64,000 nucleotides of DNA, taken from contig CP036201.1 of the NCBI GenBank assembly GCA_004299845.1, positions 3,844,001-3,908,000 of the forward strand. Direction: 5' to 3'. This stretch comes from Verrucomicrobia bacterium S94 (GTDB taxonomy: Bacteria > Verrucomicrobiota > Kiritimatiellia > Kiritimatiellales > Pontiellaceae). Each line of letters starts with the position of its first letter. The first letter of the stretch is position 1. The notes beneath the pieces are model-generated. The model was not told where the DNA came from and made no database searches. It was given only the letters and a program-made list of their open reading frames with translations. The position numbers were made by a program, and so were the translations under genes. Below are positions 19,142 through 26,530 of this stretch, one piece after another.

Positions 19142-20506
19142 ACCGACCCGCGCTTCCGACATGACCCCGAAGAGCTGTTCAGCGGGAAGGCCGCCGCTTT
19201 TGCCGCCGGAACCATCGGTACGCACGGCGGAAATCTCGAATATCACGGCATAATCTGGGACGGTATTGGAGAAGGTTCCTTACGGACGCATTACCAGAAT
19301 TCAGTGGTGAAAGCTTTCGCGACTGCTCCATGGGTTGCTGACTATATTCAATCCCTCTCATCCACGGAAACCATTGTATTGGCGCATAGCCTGGGCAATA
19401 TGGTGGTCAGTTCTGCTATCTGCGAATACAATGCCCCGGTCCGGCAGTATTATGCCTTAAATGCCGCTGTGGCACTCGAAGCCTACGGAGATGTAACGAG
19501 CAATGAAGCCTTAATTCCGGATGTCTTTTTTTGCTGGGAACGGGAAGGGTTTCTGGATTATGAACGGCGGGGCTGGCGGGACTATCCGCATGAAACCTGG
19601 GCTTCGGAATGGTATCGTCTGTTTCCGGAAAACGATCCGCGGGCAGAGCTGACCTGGCGGCACAAGTTTGCGGATATTCAGAAAAAAACAGCTGTATTCA
19701 ACTTTTATTCCAGCACCGAGGATGTGCTTCGTGTGCTCGACGATGTAAATTCCATTATCAAATTGATCGACTGGAGTTCCGTCCGTCCCGAATTACGGTT
19801 TCATGTTTTTCCCCTGACTTTTACCTCTGACAAAAAATGTGCATGGCAGTTACAGGAAATGTACAAAGGATTAAATGACTGGGTAGCAACGTATTTCGGA
19901 GGAGGATCAAGTAAGCAGGCGGGATGGGGATTTACGAAGGAGGATGGAATGCATGTAAAAACTGTACGGAAAAAAACACCGGGCAGCCATCCCCCAAGCT
20001 ACAGCTACAGAAAGTATACGGAAACTCCTGCCGCAGCCACCAATGCACTGAATACTTTGCCGGGTAATGAAACCCGGCGGGCAGACTATCTTGAAAAACT
20101 GAAAACCGATCCGCTCTTCCGAAAAGAACCGGCGATCCTCTTCGATGAAAACCATGCGGCGGATTTTGTGTCCGGTACTGTCAGTGACTATGCCGGCCAT
20201 CTTGATTATACCAACGATGACACCGAACTTGATATTTCTAATGTTATTGTCAGGGATTGGCTTCTCGCAAAAGCATTCCCATCAAGGACCGGCCCCATGG
20301 GGTCGACATTCAATGCGAAATGGCCAATCACTATGGCTAATTTCGACATGTCAAATCCTTCGGAAGGTTTTAAAACGAGCGAGCAGGACTGGTTTAGAAA
20401 AGATAAATATAATGAAGTGAAAGAATGGAGGCATAGCGACCTCAAAAACGCGCCCTATGTCCATGTATACCGATTGTTTGAAACAATTACAGGGAAGGTG
20501 AATTGA
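19136..20506 (+). CDS. T4: rearranged hydrolase domain (C-terminal piece joined in front of the core)
   Basis: 456 codons. Residues 1-37 (KTDPRFRHDPEELFSGKAA to LEYH) match a region that in T2 lies near residues 335-370. At residue 38 the sequence jumps to GIIWDG and then follows the normal domain order to the end. The usual opening NWPDELTN and the oxyanion strand FVFVHGYN are missing. The nucleophile elbow AHSLGN (S85), FYSSTEDVLRV and the C-terminal HSDLKNAPYVHVY remain. The same KTDP-FR-EP element occurs again in its proper place near residue 323. It is a recombination product, probably inactive on its own, opened by a TTG within the junction motif. I4 starts one base after its stop. Confidence 0.75.
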   Translation: MKTDPRFRHDPEELFSGKAAAFAAGTIGTHGGNLEYHGIIWDGIGEGSLRTHYQNSVVKAFATAPWVADYIQSLSSTETIVLAHSLGNMVVSSAICEYNAPVRQYYALNAAVALEAYGDVTSNEALIPDVFFCWEREGFLDYERRGWRDYPHETWASEWYRLFPENDPRAELTWRHKFADIQKKTAVFNFYSSTEDVLRVLDDVNSIIKLIDWSSVRPELRFHVFPLTFTSDKKCAWQLQEMYKGLNDWVATYFGGGSSKQAGWGFTKEDGMHVKTVRKKTPGSHPPSYSYRKYTETPAAATNALNTLPGNETRRADYLEKLKTDPLFRKEPAILFDENHAADFVSGTVSDYAGHLDYTNDDTELDISNVIVRDWLLAKAFPSRTGPMGSTFNAKWPITMANFDMSNPSEGFKTSEQDWFRKDKYNEVKEWRHSDLKNAPYVHVYRLFETITGKVN

Positions 20507-20617
20507 TATGAAATGGATTTTTTTATTTTTAAGTTTGATAATTTCAGGGTGTGTTTCTGCGACTGTGCCTGCATCCAAGTTTACTGTTCATGTAACAGAT
20601 GTTGAAACAGGGTTGCC
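20356..20617 (+). repeat. direct repeat B, copy 1 (T4 tail plus I4 head)
   Basis: About 262 bp repeated at 21707-21967. The differences I noted are AAACAATT versus AAGCAATT, T7 versus T6 after the ATG, and ATAATTTC versus ATAACTTC. It spans the end of T4 and the signal peptide region of I4, so the T-I junction itself has been copied. Confidence 0.8.
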
Positions 20618-21437
20618 CGTAACCAACGCAGTGGTGGAAACGGTTTTCGAACATTTTTATGATCCATGGGGCAATAAAGCATCCAAAATAGACCGCAGAA
20701 AAAAGCAAGTAAACCGAGAAGGGATCATCTGCTTCTCAGGAAAAGAACAGGAACCGGGAATAGGCTGTTCAGTGGATGCGGATGGTTATTATGGAGACTG
20801 GGGAGGGATTGAAGGTCAATATATGAAAAAGAATCTCGTCCTCAACCGCTGGGAACCATGGAACCCGACGATCGAAGTAAAGATGCGCCCGAAAAAGAAT
20901 CCGGTGCCTATGATCAATAAGCGGGTTGAGTCATCGAAAATTCCCGTTTGGGAAAAGGATCTCGGATTTGATCTGGAAAAAGGCGATTGGGTAGATCCGT
21001 ATGGAATAGGCACACAATCCGATTTTTTTGTAAACATGGTTCGTCGATTTGAACATTCAGGTGATTACGATGCCGTGGCAACGATCCGTTTTCCGAATGA
21101 AGGTGATGGTATTCAACGTTACGAGGTTCCTGACGAGTTTCAATCGAGCAGTTTTAAATTTCCTTATAAGGCTCCACTGGATGGATATCAGGATAAGCTG
21201 ATTCTGGAACGACATGCCACGCTTCGCAAAACAGAGTGCAATTTTAATCCAAAAACAGATCTTTACATCTTTCGGGTACGCACGGAATTAGATGCGGACG
21301 GAAATGTTGTTTCCGCCTGTTATGGTCGTACCACCGGCCGAATTGAAATCGGATGGGGCGAGGTATTTGATTTCAGCTACTTTTTTAATACGAACTCCCA
21401 AAGCCGCAGTCTGGAGTCTGATGAGAAACCGTATTGA
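20508..21437 (+). CDS. I4: lipoprotein, putative immunity partner of T4
   Basis: 309 residues, intact. Lipobox IISGC (Cys15). The start follows the T4 stop by one base (TGATATG), with GGGAAGGTG upstream. The N-terminal Ig-like domain (KFTVHVTDVETGLPVTNAV, DPWGNK) resembles that of I5. From 20880 the sequence is the same as I2. The protein is therefore a mosaic of an I5-like head and an I2-like body. The variable part is the first 120 residues, where specificity for the partner could reside. The role as immunity protein is inferred from position and from the lipoprotein signal. Confidence 0.8.
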   Translation: MKWIFLFLSLIISGCVSATVPASKFTVHVTDVETGLPVTNAVVETVFEHFYDPWGNKASKIDRRKKQVNREGIICFSGKEQEPGIGCSVDADGYYGDWGGIEGQYMKKNLVLNRWEPWNPTIEVKMRPKKNPVPMINKRVESSKIPVWEKDLGFDLEKGDWVDPYGIGTQSDFFVNMVRRFEHSGDYDAVATIRFPNEGDGIQRYEVPDEFQSSSFKFPYKAPLDGYQDKLILERHATLRKTECNFNPKTDLYIFRVRTELDADGNVVSACYGRTTGRIEIGWGEVFDFSYFFNTNSQSRSLESDEKPY

Positions 21438-21453
21438 TCTTTGACATCTGAAT
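21435..21453 (+). repeat. array junction motif, copy 4
   Basis: TGATCTTTGACATCTGAAT, beginning with the I4 stop codon and identical to copy 2. No copy follows I5, the last lipoprotein of the array. Confidence 0.8.
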
Positions 21454-21857
21454 ACATTTCTTGCCGCCGGAACCATCGGCACACACGGCAGCGGTCTCGA
21501 ATACCACACCGGCGACAACGGCCTCGATATTTCCAATGTGGAAATCTGCGATTGGCTCCTCGTCCCGAAGCGTAGCGCAGATAATTTCCCAACGGAAAAT
21601 AGCGACAAGGGAGCGGTTCACGCCTTTCCGTCCAGGACCGGGCCGATGGGGTCAGCGCCAAACAATAAGTGGCCAATTACATCGGCTAATTTTGACATGT
21701 CGGATCTCCTTCGGAAGGTTTTAAAACGAGCGAGCAGGACTGGTTTAGAAAAGATAAATATAATGAAGTGAAAGAATGGAGGCATAGCGACCTCAAAAAC
21801 GCGCCCTATGTCCATGTATACCGATTGTTTGAAGCAATTACAGGGAAGGTGAATTGA
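21445..21857 (+). pseudogene. T5: C-terminal hydrolase remnant, frameshifted
   Basis: It starts like T3 (LAAGTIGTHGSGLEYH) without a start codon and carries the same palindromic insertion. After DMSD, at 21701-21710, the sequence TCGGATC is fused to TCCTTCGG. Compared with T4 this leaves two extra bases and shifts the frame, so translation ends at 21771 instead of 21857. The fused sequence looks like a T2-like end joined to a T4-like tail, a recombination scar rather than a homopolymer error. The out-of-frame remainder still encodes RHSDLKNAPYVHVYRLF. I5 starts one base after the natural stop. Confidence 0.75.
21562..21621 (+). repeat. in-frame palindromic insertion in T5
   Basis: Second copy of the insertion seen in T3, at the expected 3657-bp offset. 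The palindrome core is slightly changed (AATTTCCC-AAC-GGAAAAT), so one arm has begun to decay. Confidence 0.6.
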
Positions 21858-21967
21858 TATGAAATGGATTTTTTATTTTTAAGTTTGATAACTTCAGGGT
21901 GTGTTTCTGCGACTGTGCCTGCATCCAAGTTTACTGTTCATGTAACAGATGTTGAAACAGGGTTGCC
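21707..21967 (+). repeat. direct repeat B, copy 2 (T5 tail plus I5 head)
   Basis: Copy of 20356-20617, one base shorter because of the T6 run after the I5 start codon. It carries the T-I junction with its ribosome site. Confidence 0.8.
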
Positions 21968-22793
21968 AATTACCAGCGCTGTGGTTCGAACAACTTTTGA
22001 ACATGTTTATGATCCATGGGGAAATAAAAAGCCAAAGGTTGATCGACGAAAGGAAGTGGTGGAACCGGAAGGACGCATAATCTTTTCTGGTAAATCGGTT
22101 CGACCGGGGATTGGGTGTTCAGTTTCTGCGGATGGATATTACGCGGACTGGGGTGGTTTGGAGAAGACCAAGAAAAATCTAATTCTTAACCGCTGGGATC
22201 CGTGGAATCCGACGATCGAGGTGAAAATGCGAAGAACGAAGAATCCGGTTCCAATGGTAAACAAGAGAGTGGAATGGAAATTTAAAATTCCTGAATATAA
22301 CACGCCGATTGGACTGGATCTGGAGCGAGGGGATTGGGTTCAGCCGTATGGGAACGGTGTTGTCAGCGATATGCTGATTGAAATCATTCCCCTGAATCCG
22401 CCGGAAAAAGGGTCGCAATGCCGTATCACCTTTCCGAATGAACGGGACGGAATTCAGGAACATAAATTCCAATGGCCGTCATCAGAATTCAAGTGGCCGT
22501 ATCTTGCCCCGACAAACGGATACAGCAATGTGCTGGAAAAATTCTATGTGCTGAATTTACCGAAAATTGCAAGCGCGCCGAAACATACGCTTAAAAAAGA
22601 GAGGAACTGTATTATTCGAACGCGAACGAAGGATGATGAGGGCCAAATTATTTCAGCCTGTTACGGATATTTTGAGGGTGAAATCATGTTTCTACCCAAA
22701 GGAGAATTCAGCTTTTCCTATCATTTTAATCCGGTTCCGAACGAGCGGTCGCTGGAATACAACGGTGAAAATATTTTAACGGAGGAAAAATAA
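21864..22793 (+). CDS. I5: lipoprotein, putative immunity protein with shifted start
   Basis: 309 residues from the ATG at 21864. The ancestral start, by comparison with I4, is the ATG at 21859. There a T7 run has become T6 (21869-21874), so that start now reaches a stop after seven codons. A second ATG five bases downstream restores the correct frame, giving MDFLFLSLITSGC with the lipobox Cys at 13 but no positive charge at the N-terminus, which would weaken a signal peptide. The rest is a normal family member (DPWGNK, RWDPWNPTIEVKMRRTKNP, SSEFKWPYLAP). It may be rescued, impaired, or intact if the missing T is an assembly error. Confidence 0.75.
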   Translation: MDFLFLSLITSGCVSATVPASKFTVHVTDVETGLPITSAVVRTTFEHVYDPWGNKKPKVDRRKEVVEPEGRIIFSGKSVRPGIGCSVSADGYYADWGGLEKTKKNLILNRWDPWNPTIEVKMRRTKNPVPMVNKRVEWKFKIPEYNTPIGLDLERGDWVQPYGNGVVSDMLIEIIPLNPPEKGSQCRITFPNERDGIQEHKFQWPSSEFKWPYLAPTNGYSNVLEKFYVLNLPKIASAPKHTLKKERNCIIRTRTKDDEGQIISACYGYFEGEIMFLPKGEFSFSYHFNPVPNERSLEYNGENILTEEK

Positions 22794-22966
22794 TGTCGAT
22801 TATAAAGCACATATTCTTGGTTATTTCTTTAATGCTTATAGGGTATGCTCCAATTACATCTCTGTCTGCGGAGAACATTGGCGGTGTGGATTGTGCATCT
22901 ATACAGGATGAGTATAGAAGACTTGTTGAAATTGCCCAGAATGAGGATGCTTTCGCATTAGCCTGA
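22793..22966 (+). CDS. small exported protein at the end of the array
   Basis: A 57-codon frame whose ATG overlaps the I5 stop (TAATG), with GGAGG upstream, so it is probably translated. It starts with a clear Sec signal (KHIFLVISLMLIGYAPI, cleavage likely after SLSA), followed by only about 30 residues (ENIGGVDCASIQDEYRRLV). Not recognised. It could be a truncated relic of a longer exported protein, since its stop falls inside a palindrome. Coupling to I5 suggests it belongs to the array transcript. Confidence 0.55.
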   Translation: MSIIKHIFLVISLMLIGYAPITSLSAENIGGVDCASIQDEYRRLVEIAQNEDAFALA

Positions 22967-22979
22967 ATAATTCAGGCTA
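22959..22979. terminator. perfect palindrome at the array end, possible terminator or scar
   Basis: Arms TAGCCTGAA and TTCAGGCTA around a TAA loop. The stem would be stable in RNA and lies at the end of the array transcript, but no T-run follows. It may be a factor-assisted terminator, an RNA stabilising end, or a site where an element ended. Confidence 0.4.
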
Positions 22980-23171
22980 GAGAGGTTTGATCTGATCGCT
23001 TTGGATAGTACGCGCTGTGTCCGGGCCGGCATAACCCCATGGTTTTCTTCGGAGACGGAGGTTCCGAGGATTGAAAAGCGGTTTATGCTGTTATAATTTG
23101 GGTGTTCTTATGAATTGCCTTTTATGGACAATTCATAGAGATTCTCGCCCAATTATTCGGAGATTTTCCTG

Positions 23172-24371
23172 ATGAAATATGTGTTTTTATGTGGCGACGG
23201 GATGGGTGACTATCCGGTTGAAGCGCTGGGAGATAAAACCCCGCTGCAGGCGGCGGACTGTCCGATGATGCGGACGTTTGCGGCTTTGGGCGAGACGCGC
23301 ATGGTACAGACGGTTCCGGACGGTTTGCCGCCCGGAAGCGACGTCGCCAACATGGCCCTGCTTGGATACGATGCGTCTCTGAACTATACGGGACGCGCGC
23401 CGATCGAGGCCGCCGGTGCGGATATTTCCATGAAATCGTCGGATGTGGCATTTCGCTGCAATCTGGTCACGGTGACCGAAGACGGAATTATGGATGATTA
23501 TTCGGCCGGACACATTACGACAGAAGAAGCGCATGCGCTGGTGCATTCGCTTCAGGAAGCACTTGGGACGGAAGGACTGACTTTCCATCCGGGTGTACAG
23601 TACCGCCATATTCTCGTCTGGAATAATGGCCCTGCGGAATGCCATTGTGAGCCTCCGCATGAATTCACCGATAAGCCGGTGGCAGACAATCTGCCGGCGG
23701 GAAAGCGGGAGGATGAAATCCGCGATTTAATGGAAAAATCGAAAGCTGTGTTTGCGGATCATCCGGTAAATCAGAAGCGTATTGCGGAAGGCAAAAAGCC
23801 CGCAACGCAGATCTGGCTGTGGGGGCAGGGAAAGGCTATGCAGCTGGATTCATACAAGTCCCTTTACGGTCTTGGCGGCGGGGTAATCTCCGCTGTTGAC
23901 CTGCTGAAGGGAATCGCAAAACTGGCCGGTTTGGAAGCACCCGATGTTGAAGGTGCGACCGGCTTCCTGGATACCAATTACCAGGGCAAAATTGACGCGG
24001 CGTTTGAAATTCTTGAACGTGAGGACTTTGTTTACGTTCATATTGAAGCGCCGGACGAATGCGGTCATATGGGTGATGCACAGAAGAAAACCTTTGCCAT
24101 CGAAGAGTTCGACGCAAAGGTGTGTTCCCCGGTTTTTCAATGGTTGGAAAACCGCGGCGAAGCGTACACCCTGGTGCTGTGCACCGACCACCGCACACCG
24201 GTTGCCCTCAAAGGGCATACCTCTGAGCCCGTTCCCATGACGGTCATGAAAGGACCCGTGGGGCATACGGATGCGCAGGCTCCGTTCGACGAAGATGTGA
24301 ACGGAGGCCATGCCCAGGGCATGGCCTGCCATTGGTTACAGGATATATTGAAAAACGCATCATCCGACTGA
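23172..24371 (+). CDS. apgM: 2,3-bisphosphoglycerate-independent phosphoglycerate mutase, archaeal type
   Basis: A 399-residue metalloenzyme of the alkaline phosphatase superfamily that interconverts 3- and 2-phosphoglycerate in glycolysis. The first metal site is CGDGMGD. PPGSDVANMALLGYD carries the catalytic serine, EAPDECGHMGD the second set of ligands, and CTDHRTP with GHTSEPVP the final metal ligands. Length fits the archaeal-type ApgM rather than the roughly 510-residue GpmI. The ATG at 23172 follows a weak ribosome site. No partner genes are nearby. Confidence 0.94.
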   Translation: MKYVFLCGDGMGDYPVEALGDKTPLQAADCPMMRTFAALGETRMVQTVPDGLPPGSDVANMALLGYDASLNYTGRAPIEAAGADISMKSSDVAFRCNLVTVTEDGIMDDYSAGHITTEEAHALVHSLQEALGTEGLTFHPGVQYRHILVWNNGPAECHCEPPHEFTDKPVADNLPAGKREDEIRDLMEKSKAVFADHPVNQKRIAEGKKPATQIWLWGQGKAMQLDSYKSLYGLGGGVISAVDLLKGIAKLAGLEAPDVEGATGFLDTNYQGKIDAAFEILEREDFVYVHIEAPDECGHMGDAQKKTFAIEEFDAKVCSPVFQWLENRGEAYTLVLCTDHRTPVALKGHTSEPVPMTVMKGPVGHTDAQAPFDEDVNGGHAQGMACHWLQDILKNASSD

Positions 24372-24374
24372 TGA

Positions 24375-24477
24375 TGGAAGAATGGATTTTGGACTACAGG
24401 ATTTGAGCCTACACAGGAGAGATTCAGGCAACCCATTTCAAAGCAGGATATTACGGATCCAGTAATCCATTCTTCCA
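24375..24477. repeat. 14-bp inverted repeat in the apgM-helicase gap
   Basis: TGGAAGAATGGATT (24375-24388) and AATCCATTCTTCCA (24464-24477) are perfect inverted copies around about 75 bases. The gap between the genes is otherwise featureless. The folded RNA would lie in the leader of the helicase gene, so it may be a regulatory stem or a small repeat element. Confidence 0.45.
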
Positions 24478-24504
24478 GCCCTTCGGATGTGAAAGGACTG
24501 GAAA

Positions 24505-26451
24505 TTGAGCTTACTCAAAAAAATCGCTTCCGTGTTCGGTAAGAAGGACGAACCGACCGGGAACAAAGCAAAGAAACAACAGGAAACATCGTCCAGCACG
24601 ACTGATAAAAAGAATAAAAAGCAGCCCGAGCCCGGTACCGTCGAATGGCGTCCCGGCCAGAAACCCGTAAAAGGAAAGGGTGAGGGCGGTCAGCGTAAAA
24701 AAACGCAGCGCAAACGTAAAGAGCAGGGGCCTAAAGGCGAACAGCCGCAGGGGGAGAAAAAACCGCGCCCGCCGCGTACTCCGAAAAAGGAAATACCTCC
24801 GTTTGAGCTGTCTGCCGAAGAGCAGGAACGCATGAAGGATTTCCGTCCGGAGGAGGAAGACCGCCGGATTGCGTATGAAAAACGGCTGAGACAGCGTTGG
24901 AACGAAAAACACGGCATTAAGCCGGAGCGCCCGCCGCGTAAAAAACGTGAATCGCGGGGGGATGGCGACAGAAAGCCGGGACGTAATGAGGGTGAGCGTA
25001 AACCGCGTGATCGTAAGCCGAAGCGAGAGCGACCGGCGGATGCTCCTTATGCCGTAACTGCGGGAGCCACAGAACGTCGTAAAGTTGAAGATGTTCCGTG
25101 GGATCCGGAAACTTTTAAAGTGGAGCCGGCAGAAGGAAAGATCCGTTTTCATGATCTGGATCTGCATCCGAAGCTGATGCAGAGCATTCATGCGTTGGGC
25201 TGGAAATATGCGACGCCGATTCAGGGCGAAATTCTTCCGGGCACGTTGAAGGGCAGGGATATGGCCGGCCGGGCCCAGACCGGTACCGGTAAAACGGCTG
25301 CGTTTCTGATTTCGATCATCAATCACTGTCTGAACAATCCGTTGGAGAAACACAGTCCGGCAAGTCCGCGGGCTCTGATCATTGCGCCGACCCGCGAACT
25401 GGCCATGCAGATCGGCGAAGATTCTGTAGGTTTGAATAAATTCACCGGTCTGCGCACCGTCGTACTTTACGGCGGCATGGATTACAACAAGCAGCAGCGC
25501 GAACTGGAAGACGGACTGGTCGATATTGTGGTGGCTACGCCGGGTCGTCTGCTGGATTTTGAAAACAAGAAGGTTGTCAATATCCGCCACACGGAGATCA
25601 TGGTGATTGATGAAGCTGACCGTATGCTCGATATGGGCTTTATTCCGGACGTACGCCGTATCATCTACAAGACTCCGCCGAAAGAAAAGCGCCAGACGGT
25701 GTTGTTCAGTGCAACGCTTTCGGACGATGTCATGAAGCTGGCGGCGGCCTGGATGGTTGATCCGGAGCGGATTGATATTGAGCCGGAGCAGGTAGCTGTT
25801 GATAGTGTGGAACAGAAGGTCTATATCGTGACTGATGATCAGAAATTCACACTGCTCTACAACATTATCAAAAATGATGATCCCGACCGGATCATTATCT
25901 TCACGAACCGCCGCGATCAGGCTGAGCGTCTATCCGAGGATCTTGATCGCTACAGCATCAAGTGCGAAATGCTGTCGGGTGCGGTGACGCAGAAAAAGCG
26001 GATGCGCATTCTGGAAGACTTCAAAGCCGGAAAAGTCAAAGTGCTGGTGGCTACCGATGTCGCCGGCCGCGGGATTCATGTGGACGGCCTGAGCCACGTG
26101 GTGAACTTCAACATTCCGGAAAATCCGGATGATTATGTGCACCGTATCGGGCGTACCGGCCGCGCAGGATCCACCGGTCAGTCAATTACGTTTGCCTGTG
26201 AGATGGAATCGTTCGAACTGCCGAAGATTGAAGAGCTGCTGGGGATGGAGCTGAAATGCCGTATGCCGACCGACGAGCTGCTGGCGGAGCTTCCGCCGGC
26301 TCCGCCGCGTAAGCCGCGGGCCCGTCGACCGCAGCAGGGCGGACAGCGTGGAGGTCGCCGACCGCAGGGCGGACATCACAAACCCGGTCAGAAGCGTTCG
26401 GGTAGTGGAACCGGGCACCGTGTTCCGCGTGATAAGCCGGAATCCAGATAA
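24505..26451 (+). CDS. DEAD-box ATP-dependent RNA helicase with basic tails
   Basis: 648 residues from a TTG start preceded by AAAGGA. Residues 1-200 are a low-complexity Lys/Arg/Pro-rich tail. The helicase core then shows the Q motif (YATPIQ), motif I AQTGTGKT (257-264), PTREL, TPGR, DEAD at about 370, SAT, and in the second domain TDVAGRGIHV and HRIGRTGR. The C-terminus is another disordered basic tail rich in Gly and Arg (QQGGQRGGRRPQGG). Such tails bind RNA and are typical of helicases acting in ribosome assembly, RNA decay or cold adaptation. The nearest named families are RhlB/RhlE, but I would not assign one. A strong terminator follows. Confidence 0.93.
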   Translation: MSLLKKIASVFGKKDEPTGNKAKKQQETSSSTTDKKNKKQPEPGTVEWRPGQKPVKGKGEGGQRKKTQRKRKEQGPKGEQPQGEKKPRPPRTPKKEIPPFELSAEEQERMKDFRPEEEDRRIAYEKRLRQRWNEKHGIKPERPPRKKRESRGDGDRKPGRNEGERKPRDRKPKRERPADAPYAVTAGATERRKVEDVPWDPETFKVEPAEGKIRFHDLDLHPKLMQSIHALGWKYATPIQGEILPGTLKGRDMAGRAQTGTGKTAAFLISIINHCLNNPLEKHSPASPRALIIAPTRELAMQIGEDSVGLNKFTGLRTVVLYGGMDYNKQQRELEDGLVDIVVATPGRLLDFENKKVVNIRHTEIMVIDEADRMLDMGFIPDVRRIIYKTPPKEKRQTVLFSATLSDDVMKLAAAWMVDPERIDIEPEQVAVDSVEQKVYIVTDDQKFTLLYNIIKNDDPDRIIIFTNRRDQAERLSEDLDRYSIKCEMLSGAVTQKKRMRILEDFKAGKVKVLVATDVAGRGIHVDGLSHVVNFNIPENPDDYVHRIGRTGRAGSTGQSITFACEMESFELPKIEELLGMELKCRMPTDELLAELPPAPPRKPRARRPQQGGQRGGRRPQGGHHKPGQKRSGSGTGHRVPRDKPESR

Positions 26452-26470
26452 TTCCTTTTTCAGGGACAAA

Positions 26471-26501
26471 AAAACCTTCGCCCTTGCGAAGGTTTTTTTT
26501 T
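26471..26501 (+). terminator. intrinsic terminator after the helicase gene
   Basis: Stem CCTTCGC/GCGAAGG with loop CCTT, preceded by A4 and followed by a run of nine T. Because A and T runs flank the stem, it can also act for the convergent AsmA-like gene. Confidence 0.9.
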
Positions 26502-26530
26502 GTTTCTGAGGTAGGGAATCCCGGTGAAGA

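Larger units (their letters stand above)
20880..21632 (+). repeat. long direct repeat A, copy 2 (I4 second half plus T5 start)
   Basis: Second copy of the roughly 753-bp repeat at 17223-17975. It includes the I4 stop codon, the junction motif and the T5 fragment with its palindromic insertion, so duplication ran across the gene boundary. Confidence 0.85.

Noticed and set aside
15370-21453. Junction motif as a CRISPR leader or repeat
   Set aside because: TTTGACAT-like sequences occur in some leaders, but copies here are 1.3-2.4 kb apart with genes between them and no spacer-repeat structure; no CRISPR array is present in the window.
10915-22966. Type VI secretion or Rhs/CDI locus
   Set aside because: No Hcp, VgrG, PAAR, TssB/C, two-partner secretion or YD repeats were found; only the effector-immunity layout is similar.
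10915-22966. Transposase or integrase driving the array rearrangements
   Set aside because: No transposase, integrase, terminal inverted repeats or target duplications were seen; homologous recombination between repeats is sufficient.
24511-25590. 359-codon frame on the minus strand opposite the DEAD-box helicase
   Set aside because: Rich in Arg, Phe and Leu without domain structure; it mirrors the basic low-complexity tail of the helicase on the other strand.
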